NCBI GenBank assembly: GCA_902593405.1
Contig: CACJIB010000004.1
Location: 1 to 64,000, forward strand
DNA length: 64,000 bases
Source: an uncultured Pelagibacteraceae bacterium
GTDB lineage: Bacteria > Pseudomonadota > Alphaproteobacteria > Pelagibacterales > Pelagibacteraceae
Reading direction: 5' to 3'
Shown: positions 43,869 through 56,719 of the stretch, one piece after another
Layout of the letters: each line of letters starts with the position of its first letter
How positions within the stretch are numbered: the stretch's first letter is position 1
The notes under the pieces: model-generated
Told to the model about the DNA's origin: nothing
The model's input: the letters and a program-made list of their open reading frames with translations, nothing else
Databases searched by the model: none
Position numbers and translations under genes: made by a program

Positions 43869-45404
43869 TTAAGATTTAAAATTTCCTTTCAATTGAGTGA
43901 TTACCTCAACAAGTAATTTTTCTTTATCTTCCTCAAGTTTTCCTGAACTTAAAATTGTCTCGATAATTTCAGGCTTATCTGATTTACATTTTTCAATAAT
44001 CTTGCTCTCAAATTCAGCAACATCTTTTAGATCAATATCGTCCAGATAACCTTTCACTCCACAAAATACTGAAATAACTTGTTCTGCAACAGTCATAGGT
44101 GAATATTGTTTTTGTTTTAAAAGTTCAGTTAGTTTAGAGCCTCTATTCAAAAGTTGCTGAGTAGATGCATCTAAATCAGATCCAAATTGAGCAAAAGCTG
44201 CCATTTCTCTGTATTGTGCTAACTCTAATTTCATTGAACCAGAAACTTTTTTCATCGCTTTTGTTTGAGCTGATGAACCAACCCTAGATACTGATAAACC
44301 TACGTTAATTGCAGGTCTTATACCTTGGTTAAATAGTTCTGTTTCAAGGAAAATTTGTCCGTCTGTAATTGAAATAACGTTAGTTGGAATGAACGCAGAT
44401 ACGTCTCCACCTTGTGTTTCAATAATTGGCAGTGCAGTAAGTGATCCACCACCATGTTCATCACTTAATTTAGCTGCTCTTTCAAGCAATCTACTATGAA
44501 GATAAAATACATCTCCAGGATAAGCCTCACGTCCTGGGGGTCTTCTTAATAGCAATGACATTTGTCTATAAGCAACTGCTTGTTTAGACAAATCATCATA
44601 AATTATTAAGGCATGCATTCCATTATCTCTAAAATACTCACCCATAGCACAACCTGTGTATGGTGCTAAGAATTGTAAAGGAGCAGAGTCTGATGCAGTA
44701 GCAGCAACGATTGTTGTGTACTCCATAGCTCCAGCTTCTTCTAATGTTTTTTGAATTTGTCTTACTGTTGATCTTTTTTGTCCAACTGCAACGTATATGC
44801 AATACAGTTTTTGTTTTTCATCACCAGATTCATTGATTTTTTTTTGATTAATAATTGCATCTACTGCAACTGCTGTTTTACCAGTTTGTCTATCACCAAT
44901 AATTAATTCCCTTTGCCCTCTTCCAATTGGAACCAGACTATCAATTGATTTAAGACCAGTTTGCATTGGTTCGCTTACTGATTGTCGTGGAATAATACCA
45001 GGAGCTTTTACTTCAACCCTGCTTTTTTTAATTCCTTTATCTAATGGTCCTTTTCCATCAATAGGATTTCCTAAACCATCCACTACTCTTCCTAATAATT
45101 CTTTCCCAACTGGAGTATCAACAATATTACCAGTTCTTTTTACTACATCTCCTTCTTTAACATTTCTGTCATCACCAAAAATTACGACACCAACGTTTTC
45201 ACTTTCTAAGTTTAGAGCCATACCTTTTGAACCATCTGCAAACTCTACCATTTCACCAGCTTGAACATTATCCAAACCATAAATCCTAGCAATACCATCT
45301 CCAACTGATAAAACTTGTCCAACTTCTGTGACCTCTGCTTTATCACCAAAATTTTTAATCTGTTCTTTTAATATTTTCGTAACTTCTGAAGGATTTATTT
45401 CCAT
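43869..45404 (-). CDS. atpA: ATP synthase alpha subunit
   Basis: [37 protein letters not shown]. Confidence 0.99.
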   Translation of the reverse strand: MEINPSEVTKILKEQIKNFGDKAEVTEVGQVLSVGDGIARIYGLDNVQAGEMVEFADGSKGMALNLESENVGVVIFGDDRNVKEGDVVKRTGNIVDTPVGKELLGRVVDGLGNPIDGKGPLDKGIKKSRVEVKAPGIIPRQSVSEPMQTGLKSIDSLVPIGRGQRELIIGDRQTGKTAVAVDAIINQKKINESGDEKQKLYCIYVAVGQKRSTVRQIQKTLEEAGAMEYTTIVAATASDSAPLQFLAPYTGCAMGEYFRDNGMHALIIYDDLSKQAVAYRQMSLLLRRPPGREAYPGDVFYLHSRLLERAAKLSDEHGGGSLTALPIIETQGGDVSAFIPTNVISITDGQIFLETELFNQGIRPAINVGLSVSRVGSSAQTKAMKKVSGSMKLELAQYREMAAFAQFGSDLDASTQQLLNRGSKLTELLKQKQYSPMTVAEQVISVFCGVKGYLDDIDLKDVAEFESKIIEKCKSDKPEIIETILSSGKLEEDKEKLLVEVITQLKGNFKS

Positions 45405-45962
45405 TTATGCCTCTATCATTCTATTTTCGATTTGTTGTAATTTATTTTTAATTGAGGTATCGACCATAGTACTTCCTACCTGTACTACCAAACCTCCTAT
45501 TAAACTTTCGTCATGTTTGTAGTTTAATTTTATTTTTGAGCTAAAATTTTTTGTTAACTCCTCTGTAATTTTTGCAATTTCTTCATTAGATAATTGTTTT
45601 GCTGATTTTAATTCTGCCTTAAGTTCACCTCTTTTTCTTGAACAAATCTCAATAAAGCTTTTAAGGATACGCTCAATAAAAAAAAAACGTCTTTTTTGAA
45701 TTAAGAAACTTAAAAAATTTTTAAATAAAGATTCAAATTTATTATTTTCAGAGATTGTATTGATTACTTTTAATAAATCTTCTTGGCTTGTAGTTGGATC
45801 TTTAATCAAATTAGAAAAATCTTCACTTTGCTCAATTAAATTAAGAATAGATGAAGACTGATCTTCGATCTGACTTAAAAGATTGTTTTCCTCTGAAAGT
45901 TCAAAAAGCGCAAGAGAATACCTTTCAGCTGAAGTTATTGAAAATCCGGTGTCTTTACTCAA
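45405..45962 (-). CDS. atpH: ATP synthase delta subunit
   Basis: Position upstream of atpA; SAERYSLALFELSEE; SLIGGLVVQVGSTMVDTSIKNKL. Confidence 0.94.
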   Translation of the reverse strand: MSKDTGFSITSAERYSLALFELSEENNLLSQIEDQSSSILNLIEQSEDFSNLIKDPTTSQEDLLKVINTISENNKFESLFKNFLSFLIQKRRFFFIERILKSFIEICSRKRGELKAELKSAKQLSNEEIAKITEELTKNFSSKIKLNYKHDESLIGGLVVQVGSTMVDTSIKNKLQQIENRMIEA

Positions 45963-46006
45963 CTTGGTTCCTCTATAATGTTGAAGATTATTTAAAAATC
46001 ACGCCC

Positions 46007-46035
46007 TAAATAGCATATGACCCTTATGTCTTCAA
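46007..46035 (-). promoter_or_regulatory. Promoter for atpHAGDC
   Basis: Minus strand TTGAAG (46035-46030) - 17 nt - TATTTA (46012-46007). Confidence 0.45.
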
Positions 46036-46048
46036 GTAGCGGATTCGT

Positions 46049-46066
46049 AAAAAAGGCCTTTTTTTT
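46049..46066 (-). terminator. Palindromic terminator-like AAAAAAGGCCTTTTTT after priA
   Basis: A6-GGCC-T8 immediately 3' of priA stop and upstream of the atp promoter. Confidence 0.45.
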
Positions 46067-46070
46067 GAGG

Positions 46071-48026
46071 TTAATTGAAGTTAATTGGATCAACATCAAC
46101 TGAAAGTTTTATTCCAGAAGAAAATTTATATTTTGGAATAATTTTTGCAAGAGAGCTTTGTAGTTTCATAGATTTTAAGCCTCTAATTAAAAATCTAATT
46201 CTAAATTTTCTCTTTAATCTAAATAATGGAGCATTCACTGGCCCTAATATTTTTCCTTCTATTTTATTTTCAATAAAATTTTTAAAATTAACAGCTTCTT
46301 TTTCTAATTTAATTTCATTATCTCCCGTTAAGATTAAAGAGATAAACCTTTGAAATGGAGGTAGTTTATTTTTTTTTCTTATCTCTAGTTCTCTTTCTAA
46401 AAAAATATCTGGATTTTTACTTGTAATTTCTGAAATCATCTTAGTATTATTTTCATAGGTTTGAAAATATACGGTTGCTGGCTTTCCTGTTCTTCCTGCA
46501 CGTCCTGAAAGTTGATGATAAAGCTGCAAATTTTTTTCTGCACCTCTTAAATCATGTCCTTGAGATGAAAGATCAATATCAACAACTACAATACAATTTA
46601 AGCTTGGAAAATGAAAACCTTTTGAAATTAATTGGGTGCCAACTAAAATATGTGTTTCATTATTAATAATTTTATCTATTTTTTCTTTCGAATCTTTTTT
46701 ATTCATTGTGTCACTTGAAAAAATCTCTATTTTTTTTCCAGGAAATTTTCTTTTTACCTCTTCTGAAATTCTCTCAACACCAGGACCACTAAAAATAAAT
46801 TCACAATTACCTTCTTTTGTACAATTTCTTTTAAGATCAGATTTGTATCCACAATAATGGCATAATAAGTTATTTTTATTTTTATGATAAACCAAATTGA
46901 TACTACAATTTGGACATGTAAAACTTGTAAAACACTTATTACATAAAGCATTTGGAGAGAAACCTCTTCGATTTAAAAAAAACAAAACTTGATCTTTTTT
47001 TTCCAAATGTAAATTAACTTTTTCAATAATTTTATTTGATAGCCATGATTGTTTTTCAAGTTTTGTATTATTTAAATTAATAATTTCATAATTAGGTAAT
47101 GCTGCGTTTTGATATCTTTCATTTAATCTAGAAACCTCGTATTTACCTTTTTTAATATTTTCAAAAGTTTCTATAGAAGGAACAGCAGTAATCAAATTGA
47201 TTGGAATGTTTTCAAAAGATGCTCTAGAAATTGCCATATCACGAGCATTATAAGTTATGCCTTCGTCTTGTTTAAATGACTGATCATGTTCCTCGTCAAC
47301 AATTATCATACCTAATTTCTTAAATGGTAAAAATAATGAAGATCTTGCACCAATAATTATTTTTATTTGACCGTTAGAAACGCCACTCCAAATTAATTCT
47401 TTCTTTTTTTTTGAAATACCCGAATGCCAAACTGCAGGTTTAAAACCAAAATATTCTAAAAATTTTTGTTCAAACTGACTAGTTAGACCTATTTCTGGTA
47501 ATAAAATTAATCCTTGAAAACCCTTCTTTATCAATGGTTTTAACGCTTCAAAATAAACTAAAGTTTTTCCTGATCCAGTTGTGCCTTGTAAAACATGAAC
47601 TCTAAATTTTTTATTTGAAGCATTCATTTTTTTTAAAGATTTATTTTGATCACTAGATAGCTTGATTAAGGTTTGTTTAATTTTGCTATCAAATATTTGA
47701 TAAAGTTGAGTTTCTTTGTTCTCTATCGCATTACTAGTTAAGAGTACTAGCTTTAATGCCATACCCTTTGGGATAAGATTATATTCTGCAAACCAATTTA
47801 AAAAATTTATTGTATTTTTTTTTAACGGAGTAACATCTAATTTCTTGATTATATTTTTAGTCTTAAAATTTTTATTATTATTTTTTTCAAATTCGTCCCA
47901 AACTACACCGGTAGTTTTTGATTTTCCAAAAGGTACCACTACATAATCACCAACTTTAAGTTTTAAACTACTTTCATAAGTGAATGGATGATTAAAAATA
48001 TTTGGTACAAGAATCGGATATTTCAT
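46071..48026 (-). CDS. priA: Primosomal protein N' (helicase)
   Basis: LQGTTGSGKTLVYFEAL; DEEHDQSFKQDEG; zinc-binding cysteines CNKCFTSFTCPNCS..CHYCG. Confidence 0.96.
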   Translation of the reverse strand: MKYPILVPNIFNHPFTYESSLKLKVGDYVVVPFGKSKTTGVVWDEFEKNNNKNFKTKNIIKKLDVTPLKKNTINFLNWFAEYNLIPKGMALKLVLLTSNAIENKETQLYQIFDSKIKQTLIKLSSDQNKSLKKMNASNKKFRVHVLQGTTGSGKTLVYFEALKPLIKKGFQGLILLPEIGLTSQFEQKFLEYFGFKPAVWHSGISKKKKELIWSGVSNGQIKIIIGARSSLFLPFKKLGMIIVDEEHDQSFKQDEGITYNARDMAISRASFENIPINLITAVPSIETFENIKKGKYEVSRLNERYQNAALPNYEIINLNNTKLEKQSWLSNKIIEKVNLHLEKKDQVLFFLNRRGFSPNALCNKCFTSFTCPNCSINLVYHKNKNNLLCHYCGYKSDLKRNCTKEGNCEFIFSGPGVERISEEVKRKFPGKKIEIFSSDTMNKKDSKEKIDKIINNETHILVGTQLISKGFHFPSLNCIVVVDIDLSSQGHDLRGAEKNLQLYHQLSGRAGRTGKPATVYFQTYENNTKMISEITSKNPDIFLERELEIRKKNKLPPFQRFISLILTGDNEIKLEKEAVNFKNFIENKIEGKILGPVNAPLFRLKRKFRIRFLIRGLKSMKLQSSLAKIIPKYKFSSGIKLSVDVDPINFN

Positions 48027-48048
48027 ATTTTTATAATATGAAAAAAAA

Positions 48049-49449
48049 TTAAGAGTGTATTGCTCTTTTATCTACTGATAAAGCAGCTTCTTTAACTGCT
48101 TCAGAAAAAGTTGGATGAGCATGACAAGTTCGGGCGATATCTTCTGCACTTGCACCAAATTCCATTGCAACACCGATCTCTGCAATTAATTCTCCTGCAT
48201 GAGGACCAATTATATGTGCACCTAATACTTTATCTGTTTGCTCATCAGCTAAAATTTTAACAAAACCTTCTGCATCATCTATGGCCTTAGCTCTTGAATT
48301 AGCCATAAACGAAAATTTCCCTACTTTATATTTTTTATTTAATTCTTTTAATTGTTCCTCAGTTTTACCGATTGATGCTACTTCTGGTGTAGTATAAATT
48401 ACTCCTGGGATTGTATCGTAATTTACATGTCCAGATTGACCAACTATGTTTTCTGCAACTGCTATACCTTCATCCTCTGCTTTATGTGCAAGCATTGGAC
48501 CAACAATTACATCGCCTATTGCATAAATATTTTCAACGTTAGTCTTAAAAATTTTATCAGTTTTAATTCTATTTCTTTCATCAAGATCTACTCCTACTGA
48601 CTCTAAATTTAAACCATCTGTATTGGGTTTTCTGCCAACAGAGATTAAAACAACATCACAATCAAAATTATTTTTATTTCCGTCTTTATCTACTGTTGAA
48701 ACCACTGCACCTGCTGCATTTTTTTTAATTGTTTCAACTTTATTTTGCATATTAAATTTCATTCCCTGTTTTTTTAAAATTTTCATAAATTCTGAAGAGA
48801 TTTCTTTATCCATTCCAGGTGTAATATGATCTAAAAATTCAACAACTTGTACCTCTGCTCCAAGTCTGGACCATACAGATCCCATCTCCAATCCTATATA
48901 GCCTCCTCCTACTACAACCATTTTCTTAGGTACCTTTTCTAACTTTAAAGCACCTGTTGATGAGACAATTGTTTTCTCATCTATTTCTATTCCTGGTAAA
49001 GAAACTGGAACTGATCCTGTTGCAATAACTGTTTTTTCTGTTTGGATGATAGTTTCTTTATTTTTATCGTCCTTTATTAAAATTTCATTTTTAGATTTAA
49101 AACTTCCGTGTCCTTTAAAGTAAGTAACTTTGTTTTTTTTCAAAAGAAATTCAACACCTTTTGTAAGAACTGTTACAGCTTTATCTTTGTTTTTCATCAT
49201 TTTGTCTAAATTTAATTTTACTTCACCAACTTCAATACCTTTGTTTGCTAAACTTTTTACTTTATGAAATTCTTCAGACAGATTAAGTAAGCTTTTTGAT
49301 GGGATGCAACCAACATTTAAACAAGTACCTCCCAAAGACCCTCTGGACTCTATACATGCAGTTTTTAATCCTAATTGAGCAAGTCTAATTGCACACACAT
49401 AACCACCTGGTCCACCTCCAATAACCACAGCTTGAAATTTTTCTGACAT
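48049..49449 (-). CDS. lpdA: Dihydrolipoyl dehydrogenase
   Basis: [47 protein letters not shown]. Confidence 0.97.
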   Translation of the reverse strand: MSEKFQAVVIGGGPGGYVCAIRLAQLGLKTACIESRGSLGGTCLNVGCIPSKSLLNLSEEFHKVKSLANKGIEVGEVKLNLDKMMKNKDKAVTVLTKGVEFLLKKNKVTYFKGHGSFKSKNEILIKDDKNKETIIQTEKTVIATGSVPVSLPGIEIDEKTIVSSTGALKLEKVPKKMVVVGGGYIGLEMGSVWSRLGAEVQVVEFLDHITPGMDKEISSEFMKILKKQGMKFNMQNKVETIKKNAAGAVVSTVDKDGNKNNFDCDVVLISVGRKPNTDGLNLESVGVDLDERNRIKTDKIFKTNVENIYAIGDVIVGPMLAHKAEDEGIAVAENIVGQSGHVNYDTIPGVIYTTPEVASIGKTEEQLKELNKKYKVGKFSFMANSRAKAIDDAEGFVKILADEQTDKVLGAHIIGPHAGELIAEIGVAMEFGASAEDIARTCHAHPTFSEAVKEAALSVDKRAIHS

Positions 49450-50748
49450 TTAAATATCTAAAAACAACCTTCTAGGGTCTTCTAAGTTTTCTTTAATCAT
49501 TTTAAGAAAAGATACAGATTCTTTTCCATCAATAATTCTGTGATCATATGATAATGCTAAATACATAATTGGTCTTATTTTAATTTCACCGTCTACAACA
49601 ACAGGTCTTTCCACTATATTATGCATGCCCAACACTCCAGATTGAGGCAAATTTAGTATTGGGGTCGAAAGCATAGACCCATACACACCTCCATTACTTA
49701 TTGTAAATGTTCCTCCCTGAAGATCTTCAATCGTTAGCTTTCCATCTCGCGCTTTTTCTGAAATTTCTTTAATATTTTTTTCAATATCAGCAAAGGATAA
49801 TTCATCTGCATTTCTCAAAACTGGAACAACCAAACCCTTATCTGTTCCTACAGCGAAGCTAATATTGTAATAGTTTTTATAGATAATCTCATCTCCGTCT
49901 ATTTCAGCATTCACCGCGGGGAAATTTTTTAAAGCAACTACACATGCTTTTACAAAGAAAGACATAAATCCTAATTTTATCCCATAACGAGATTGGAAAT
50001 CCTCTTGATTTTCTTTCCTCATTTCCATCACACTGCTCATATCAACCTCGTTAAATGTTGTTAAAAGAGCGGCATTCTCTTGAGCTTGCTTCAATCTTTT
50101 TGCAATAGTTTGTCTCAACCTAGTCATCTTAATTCGTTCTTCTTCACCATATTGAATTTTTCTTTCAGATGGTTTTGGATTTGCACCCATCAAACTTATT
50201 AAATCTCCTTTTAAAACTCTCCCATCTTTTCCTGAACCTTGAATTGAATTAATATCAATATTATTTTCAGTTACTATTTTTCTCACTGCTGGAGACAAGG
50301 TTGGATTAACATTTCTTTTTGGAGCAACATTTGATTTAACTTCCTCAGTTAAAACCAATGGTTTCTCTTTAGGTTTTTCTATATCTCTTTCTTCAAATAC
50401 TTTTGGTTCTTTTTTATTTGCATCTAATTTTATTACATTACTATCTGCAGGAACTATTTTCTCCTGTTTGATTTCTTTTTGGATTTTTGGCGCAGATTTA
50501 ACCGCTCCACCTTCTGCTGATACAGAACCTAATAATGCTCCTACTTCAACAACTGATCCATCTTGTGAATTTATCTCTGTTAACACACCAGAGATTGGAG
50601 ATGGCACTTCTAAGTTTACTTTGTCTGTCTCAAGTTCTACAATTGGCTCATCTGCTTCGACTGTATCACCTGCGTTTTTTAACCATTTTGCAACAGTCGC
50701 TTCTGTTATACTTTCACCAAGAACTGGGACTACTATTTTTTCACTCAT
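49450..50748 (-). CDS. sucB: 2-oxoglutarate dehydrogenase E2 (dihydrolipoyl succinyltransferase)
   Basis: Lipoyl [16 protein letters not shown]2 core [18 protein letters not shown]. Confidence 0.97.
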   Translation of the reverse strand: MSEKIVVPVLGESITEATVAKWLKNAGDTVEADEPIVELETDKVNLEVPSPISGVLTEINSQDGSVVEVGALLGSVSAEGGAVKSAPKIQKEIKQEKIVPADSNVIKLDANKKEPKVFEERDIEKPKEKPLVLTEEVKSNVAPKRNVNPTLSPAVRKIVTENNIDINSIQGSGKDGRVLKGDLISLMGANPKPSERKIQYGEEERIKMTRLRQTIAKRLKQAQENAALLTTFNEVDMSSVMEMRKENQEDFQSRYGIKLGFMSFFVKACVVALKNFPAVNAEIDGDEIIYKNYYNISFAVGTDKGLVVPVLRNADELSFADIEKNIKEISEKARDGKLTIEDLQGGTFTISNGGVYGSMLSTPILNLPQSGVLGMHNIVERPVVVDGEIKIRPIMYLALSYDHRIIDGKESVSFLKMIKENLEDPRRLFLDI

Positions 50749-50753
50749 TAAAA

Positions 50754-53672
50754 TTAATCAAATACCTTGTTAATTATTTCTTGTTGTTGAGAATTATGCC
50801 TTTTGGCATATCCTGTTGCAGGAGTTGCGTCTGGGCTTCTTCCTATATAAGAAATTTTATTATTATTAGCCTTTAAAGTGTCTAATGTCCATTGGATATA
50901 ATCTCTAACTGAAAACCAAGCACCCATATTTTTTGGTTCTTCTTGACACCAAAAGAATTCAGCATTTTTAGAGTATGGTTTTAACTCCTTAACCAAAGCT
51001 TTTGCTGGAAATGGATACAATTGTTCAATTCTATACATCACTACATCATCTCTTTTAAGCTTTTCTCTAGCGTCTAACAAATCAAAATATACTTTTCCAG
51101 AACAAAGAATTACTTTTCTTATTTTAGAACTTTCTTTTAGTTTAATAAATCCTTTAGACTTAGGATCTATAGCATGATCCCACAACACTCTATGGAAAGT
51201 ATTTTTTTTGTTAAAATCTTCTAAATTTGAAACACAATACTTATTTCTTAATAATGATTTTGGTGTCATTATGATTAGTGGCTTTCTGAAACTCCTATGC
51301 ATTTGTCTTCTTAAAGCATGAAAATAATTTGCTGGGGTTGTGCAGTTCATTACTTGCATATTATCGTTTGAGCATAGTTGTAAAAATCTTTCTAATCTTG
51401 CTGAAGAATGTTCTGGTCCTTGTCCTTCATATCCGTGAGGTAACAACATTACTATACCAGATGCTCTATTCCATTTTCTCTCACCAGATGCAATAAATTG
51501 ATCAATTACTACTTGAGCTCCATTAGCAAAGTCACCGAATTGTGCTTCCCAAAGAGTAAGTGTGTTTGGCTCTACTAGACTATAACCATATTCAAAACCT
51601 AAAACCGCAAGTTCAGATAAAAAACTATCTACTATTTCAAATTGCTTTTGATTTTTAGAAATATTATTCAGTGGAATGTACCTAGAATTGTCTATTTGAT
51701 TTCTTAAAACAGAATGTCGTTGACTGAATGTTCCTCTTCCAGAGTCTTGTCCTACAAGCCTAACTGGATATCCCTCTTCTAGCAAAGATCCAAAAGCTAA
51801 AGATTCGGCTGAAGACCAATCAATTCCAGTACCTTTTTCGATACTTTCTTTTCTGGCATTAAATATTTTAGAGATAGTCTTGTGAATATTTTTTTCCTCA
51901 GGAATAGCATTTATTTTACCTGAGATTATTTTTAATTTATTTTCATCGAAACCTGTTATACCCCTCTTATCTTTACCTCTTTCAGGTTTATATCTTGACC
52001 ATGTTCCCTCAAACCATTCTATTTTAGGTTTATAATCTTTTGCACTTTTGTATTGTTCATCAAGTAAATCTTTAAATGATTTAACATTTTGATTTAATAA
52101 TTCTTCAGTTATAGATTTTTCGTTTACTAGTTTATTTCCATAAATTTTGTAAACACTGGGATGAGATCTAATTTTTTTATACATTAAAGGTTGAGTAAAT
52201 GAAGGCTCATCTCCCTCATTATGTCCAAATCTTCTATAACAAATTAAATCTACTACAACGTCTCTATTAAATTTTAATCGAAATTCTGTTGCTATTCTAG
52301 TTGCATAAACAACTGCTTCTGGATCATCACCATTAACATGTAGAATTGGAGCCTCTACCATTTTTGCAACATCAGATGGATAAGGTGAAGACCTAGCAAA
52401 TCTTGGACTAGTAGTAAATCCTATCTGGTTATTAATAATAATATGAATTGTTCCTCCAGTGTTATGTCCTGGTAGTCCTGACATTGCAAAACATTCTGCA
52501 ACAACTCCTTGACCAGCAAAGGCTGCATCCCCATGAATCAGAATAGGTATAACTTTATTTCTTTCACGGTCTTTATGAAAAAATTGTTTGGCTCTTGTTT
52601 GACCTAAAACAACTGGGTTAACAGCTTCTAAATGAGAAGGATTATCTGTTAAACTGACATGTACTGAATTTCCATCAAATTCTCTATCAGACGACGCTCC
52701 AAGATGATATTTTACATCTCCAGCACTATCTTCAGAATCAGTACTAAACTCACCAGCAAACTCATTAAAAATTTTTTTGTAAGATTTTTGTAAAACGTTT
52801 GCCAAAACGTTAAGCCTACCTCTATGAGACATACCTATTTTAACTTCTTTTATATTATTTTGACCACCAATTTTTATTATTTGTTCAAGAGCTGGTATTA
52901 AACTTTCACCACCATCTAAACCAAATCTTTTTGTTCCCACATACTTTGTAGCTAAAAATTTTTCAAATCCTTCTGCCTGTACCAATTTATTTAAAATTGC
53001 CTCTTTACCATTTTTTGTAAATTGAAGTGCATTTTTATCTTGCTCTATCCTATCCCTAAACCACTTTCTTTCATCTGGGTTTGAAATATGCATGAACTCA
53101 TAACCTATTTTTCCACAATAGGTCTTCTTCATAAACTTAAGTATTTCTCTTATATTTGCATATTTACGATTAATTACTCCGTTTAGAAAAATTTTCTTAT
53201 CGTAATTTTCTTTTTTAAAACCATAAAAATCTGGATGGAGCTCATCTAAATATTCTGACTCTCTCATTTCTAAAGGATCAAGATCTGCTAATAAATGTCC
53301 TCTTAATCTATATGCTCTAATTAATGCTACAGCGCTAATAGAATCTTTATTTGAGTCAGCAAGTAATTGAAAATTAAATTTTTCTGAAGTATCTAATTTG
53401 ACATTATCAAAATCATTTTTATCTTGTTCCTCTATTTTTTTTTGTAATTCATCAATATTAATCTTTTTTTTTGTAGGTCCCCACGATGGACCATTAATTT
53501 CTTTTGCTATAATATTTAATTCTTCACCAATTCCCTCAAAATAGTTTGCCCAACTTTCTGGAAGATCAGCATCTTTATTCACAAACTTTAAATACATTTC
53601 TTCTATAAATGCACTATTAGATTTATTTAAAAATGAAGTTTTTTCGAAATCAAGATTTTTTGATGAAGACAT
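50754..53672 (-). CDS. sucA: 2-oxoglutarate dehydrogenase E1
   Basis: [53 protein letters not shown]. Confidence 0.98.
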   Translation of the reverse strand: MSSSKNLDFEKTSFLNKSNSAFIEEMYLKFVNKDADLPESWANYFEGIGEELNIIAKEINGPSWGPTKKKINIDELQKKIEEQDKNDFDNVKLDTSEKFNFQLLADSNKDSISAVALIRAYRLRGHLLADLDPLEMRESEYLDELHPDFYGFKKENYDKKIFLNGVINRKYANIREILKFMKKTYCGKIGYEFMHISNPDERKWFRDRIEQDKNALQFTKNGKEAILNKLVQAEGFEKFLATKYVGTKRFGLDGGESLIPALEQIIKIGGQNNIKEVKIGMSHRGRLNVLANVLQKSYKKIFNEFAGEFSTDSEDSAGDVKYHLGASSDREFDGNSVHVSLTDNPSHLEAVNPVVLGQTRAKQFFHKDRERNKVIPILIHGDAAFAGQGVVAECFAMSGLPGHNTGGTIHIIINNQIGFTTSPRFARSSPYPSDVAKMVEAPILHVNGDDPEAVVYATRIATEFRLKFNRDVVVDLICYRRFGHNEGDEPSFTQPLMYKKIRSHPSVYKIYGNKLVNEKSITEELLNQNVKSFKDLLDEQYKSAKDYKPKIEWFEGTWSRYKPERGKDKRGITGFDENKLKIISGKINAIPEEKNIHKTISKIFNARKESIEKGTGIDWSSAESLAFGSLLEEGYPVRLVGQDSGRGTFSQRHSVLRNQIDNSRYIPLNNISKNQKQFEIVDSFLSELAVLGFEYGYSLVEPNTLTLWEAQFGDFANGAQVVIDQFIASGERKWNRASGIVMLLPHGYEGQGPEHSSARLERFLQLCSNDNMQVMNCTTPANYFHALRRQMHRSFRKPLIIMTPKSLLRNKYCVSNLEDFNKKNTFHRVLWDHAIDPKSKGFIKLKESSKIRKVILCSGKVYFDLLDAREKLKRDDVVMYRIEQLYPFPAKALVKELKPYSKNAEFFWCQEEPKNMGAWFSVRDYIQWTLDTLKANNNKISYIGRSPDATPATGYAKRHNSQQQEIINKVFD

Positions 53673-53683
53673 CTTTGTTATTT

Positions 53684-53711
53684 AATATATCCCTCTAATA
53701 TTTTTTTTCAA
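53684..53711 (-). promoter_or_regulatory. Candidate internal promoter for sucA
   Basis: Minus strand TTGAAA (53711-53706) - 16 nt - TATATT (53689-53684) in the sucD/sucA gap. Confidence 0.35.
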
Positions 53712-54583
53712 TTAGACAGTTTATCAAATAAAGTTTTTCCAATAATTGATGGTGATTTGGCAACTGTAATACCACATTCTTCCATTTTTTTTATTTTATC
53801 TTCAGCTCCACCTTTGCCACCTGATATAATGGCACCAGCATGCCCCATTCTTCTTCCTGGAGGAGCGGTAATTCCAGCGATAAATCCAACAATTGGTTTT
53901 TTAATCTTATGATTTTTTACAAACTCAGCCGCTTCTTCCTCGGCTGTTCCTCCAATTTCACCTATCATTAAAATAGATTCCGTTTCATTATCATTTAAAA
54001 ATAAATCTAAACAATCTATAAAATTTGTTCCATTAATAGGATCACCTCCAATACCAATACAAGTTGATTGACCAAGTCCATTTTCAGTTGTTTGGGCTAC
54101 TGCTTCATATGTCAATGTACCTGACCTTGATACAATTCCAACACTTCCTCTTTTATGAATGCTTCCCGGCATAATCCCAATTTTACATTCATCTGGTGTA
54201 ATTATTCCTGGACAATTAGGTCCGATTAATCTGCTACTGGATCCACTTAATTTTTGTCTGACCTTTAGCATATCCTGAATTGGAATTCCTTCAGTTATAC
54301 AAACAATAAGTTCAACTGATGCTTCAATAGCTTCAATGATTGCTGCTGCTGCAAATTTAGCAGGCACATAAATCATAGTTGCATCTGCTCCTACTTCATT
54401 TTTTGCCTCTATAACGCTATTAAAAACTGGTCTGTCTAAATGTTTTTGTCCACCTTTCTTTGGCGTAACTCCCCCAACAAGATTAGTTCCATATTTTATA
54501 GCCTGCTCTGAATGAAATGTTCCGTGTGAGCCAGTAAATCCCTGACAAATTACTTTAGTATTTTTATTTACCAAAACCGACAT
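53708..54583 (-). CDS. sucD: Succinyl-CoA synthetase alpha subunit
   Basis: [45 protein letters not shown]. Confidence 0.98.
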   Translation of the reverse strand: MSVLVNKNTKVICQGFTGSHGTFHSEQAIKYGTNLVGGVTPKKGGQKHLDRPVFNSVIEAKNEVGADATMIYVPAKFAAAAIIEAIEASVELIVCITEGIPIQDMLKVRQKLSGSSSRLIGPNCPGIITPDECKIGIMPGSIHKRGSVGIVSRSGTLTYEAVAQTTENGLGQSTCIGIGGDPINGTNFIDCLDLFLNDNETESILMIGEIGGTAEEEAAEFVKNHKIKKPIVGFIAGITAPPGRRMGHAGAIISGGKGGAEDKIKKMEECGITVAKSPSIIGKTLFDKLSN

Positions 54584-54584
54584 T

Positions 54585-55745
54585 TTATTTTATCGCCTCA
54601 ACAATTTTCTTAGCAGCATCATCTAAATTTTCTGCAGAAATTAATTTTAATCTAGAATTATCAAGAATTTCTTTTCCCTCTTTGAAATTTGTACCTGCTA
54701 ATCTTACAACTAAAGGTACGCTAATATTAATTTCTTTAGCTGCATCAACTACTCCTTGAGCAAGGACATCACATCTCATTATTCCTCCAAAAATATTAAT
54801 TAAAATACCTTTAACATTTTTATCTGAAAGAATTATCTTTAATGCGGCAGATACTTTTTCTTTGGATGCGCCACCGCCTACATCTAAAAAATTTGCTGGC
54901 TCTTTACCATACAATTTAATTATATCCATTGTTGCCATCGCTAATCCCGCTCCATTCACCATACAACCAATACTTCCATCTAGCTTTATATATGCAAGAT
55001 CATGCTTGCTAGCTTCTATCTCTGTAGGATCTTCCTCATTTAAATCTCTTAATTCAATAATTTCTGGATGCCTGAATAAAGCGTTAGAGTCGAAATTAAC
55101 TTTTGCATCTAAACAAACAATTTTTTCCTCTTTTGTTAAAATTAATGGATTTACTTCGACCATGTTTGCATCAGTACCCACAAACATTTTATATATTGAT
55201 TTAATTAATGTTATTGCTTGTTTTTTTGCGTCTTCATTTAAATTAAAAATATTAATTATTTTTTCACAATCTGACTCAGAAATTTCATCTCCCATATCAA
55301 CTTTTGTAGTTATAATTTTTTCAGGTGAACTGCTTGCAACTTCTTCAATGTCCATTCCTCCTTGGTCGCTTGATATAAATGCAATTTTAGAACTTGCCCT
55401 ATCAACCAGGCACGATAAGTAAAATTCTTTATCTATATTTGATGATTCTTCCACGTATAATCTTTTTACCTCTCTACCTTCAGGGCCAGTTTGATGAGTA
55501 ACTAATGTTTTTCCTAGTAATTCTTTAGCTGCTACCGTTAGTTCCTCAATAGAGTTTAAAATTTTTACACCACCAGCTTTTCCTCTACCTCCAGCATGGA
55601 TTTGTGCTTTAAGCACATATTTCTCAGTTTTGAGTGCTTTTGCTTTTTGAATAAGTTCATCAACGTTAAACGCAAATACTCCTTCAGGAACTACAGCTCC
55701 ATATTTTTTTAATATTTGTTTAGCTTGATGCTCGTGAATATTCAT
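54585..55745 (-). CDS. sucC: Succinyl-CoA synthetase beta subunit
   Basis: [37 protein letters not shown]. Confidence 0.98.
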   Translation of the reverse strand: MNIHEHQAKQILKKYGAVVPEGVFAFNVDELIQKAKALKTEKYVLKAQIHAGGRGKAGGVKILNSIEELTVAAKELLGKTLVTHQTGPEGREVKRLYVEESSNIDKEFYLSCLVDRASSKIAFISSDQGGMDIEEVASSSPEKIITTKVDMGDEISESDCEKIINIFNLNEDAKKQAITLIKSIYKMFVGTDANMVEVNPLILTKEEKIVCLDAKVNFDSNALFRHPEIIELRDLNEEDPTEIEASKHDLAYIKLDGSIGCMVNGAGLAMATMDIIKLYGKEPANFLDVGGGASKEKVSAALKIILSDKNVKGILINIFGGIMRCDVLAQGVVDAAKEINISVPLVVRLAGTNFKEGKEILDNSRLKLISAENLDDAAKKIVEAIK

Positions 55746-55747
55746 TA

Positions 55748-56710
55748 TTATTTAGATAAATCAGGATCTATTTTAGATGCAGCTTCCCATAAAGCTTTTA
55801 CAGCATCTATTGAATGCATAAATTCTTTTTTTTCTTTTTCATCTAAATCAATCTCTTCAATTTTTTCTACACCATCTTTTCCAATGACAACGGGAACACC
55901 TGCATAAACATTTTTCACACCATATTCTCCATTTAATTGAACAGCGCAGGGTAATAATTTTTTCTGATCATTTAAATATGCTTCTGCCATTTGAACACCT
56001 GAAGCTGCTGGTGCATAAAAAGCTGATCCTTTTTCTAAATATTTAACTATTTCCGCACCGCCATCTCGTGTTCTTTTATTAATTTCCTCAACTCTTTCTG
56101 AAGAAATCTTTCCATCATTTACAAGATCCAATAATGGTTTACCTGAAATTTTTGTAAATCTTGGCATAGGAACCATGGTATCACCATGACCACCCATAAC
56201 CATTGCCTCAATTTCTCTTACTGGCACATTTAGTTCTAATGATAAAAATAATTTAAATCTAGAGCTATCTAAAATACCTGCCATACCAACAACTTTATTT
56301 GATGATAAACCTGAAAATTTTTGAAATGCCATAACCATAACATCTAAAGGATTGGTGATACAAATCACAAAAGCGTTAGGAGCATTTTTCTTAACGCCCT
56401 CAGCAACTTGTTTAATAATTTTTAAATTAATTCCAAGAAGATCATCTCGGCTCATTCCAGGTTTTCTTGGAACACCTGCTGTAATTATAATTACATCTGA
56501 ATCCTTTATGTCTTCATAGTTATCAGTTCCTGAAAACCTAACATTAAATCCATCTACTGAAGAAGATTGAGCAATATCTAATGCCTTTCCTTTTGCAATA
56601 CCACTAGCTACGTCAAATAAAACCACTTCATTAACTAGTTCTTTTGTTCCTATTAAATGTGCAAGAGTTCCACCTATTTGGCCTGCACCAATTAAAGATA
56701 TTTTTGTCAT
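55748..56710 (-). CDS. mdh: Malate dehydrogenase
   Basis: [48 protein letters not shown]. Confidence 0.97.
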   Translation of the reverse strand: MTKISLIGAGQIGGTLAHLIGTKELVNEVVLFDVASGIAKGKALDIAQSSSVDGFNVRFSGTDNYEDIKDSDVIIITAGVPRKPGMSRDDLLGINLKIIKQVAEGVKKNAPNAFVICITNPLDVMVMAFQKFSGLSSNKVVGMAGILDSSRFKLFLSLELNVPVREIEAMVMGGHGDTMVPMPRFTKISGKPLLDLVNDGKISSERVEEINKRTRDGGAEIVKYLEKGSAFYAPAASGVQMAEAYLNDQKKLLPCAVQLNGEYGVKNVYAGVPVVIGKDGVEKIEEIDLDEKEKKEFMHSIDAVKALWEAASKIDPDLSK

Positions 56711-56719
56711 TTATTTCCC

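Noticed and set aside
54862-55422. 186-aa plus-strand ORF antisense to sucC
   Set aside because: Long only because sucC constrains the opposite frame; hydrophobic, low-complexity translation without family resemblance. The same applies to 57558..57932, 62085..62531, 50468..50876 and other antisense ORFs in the track.
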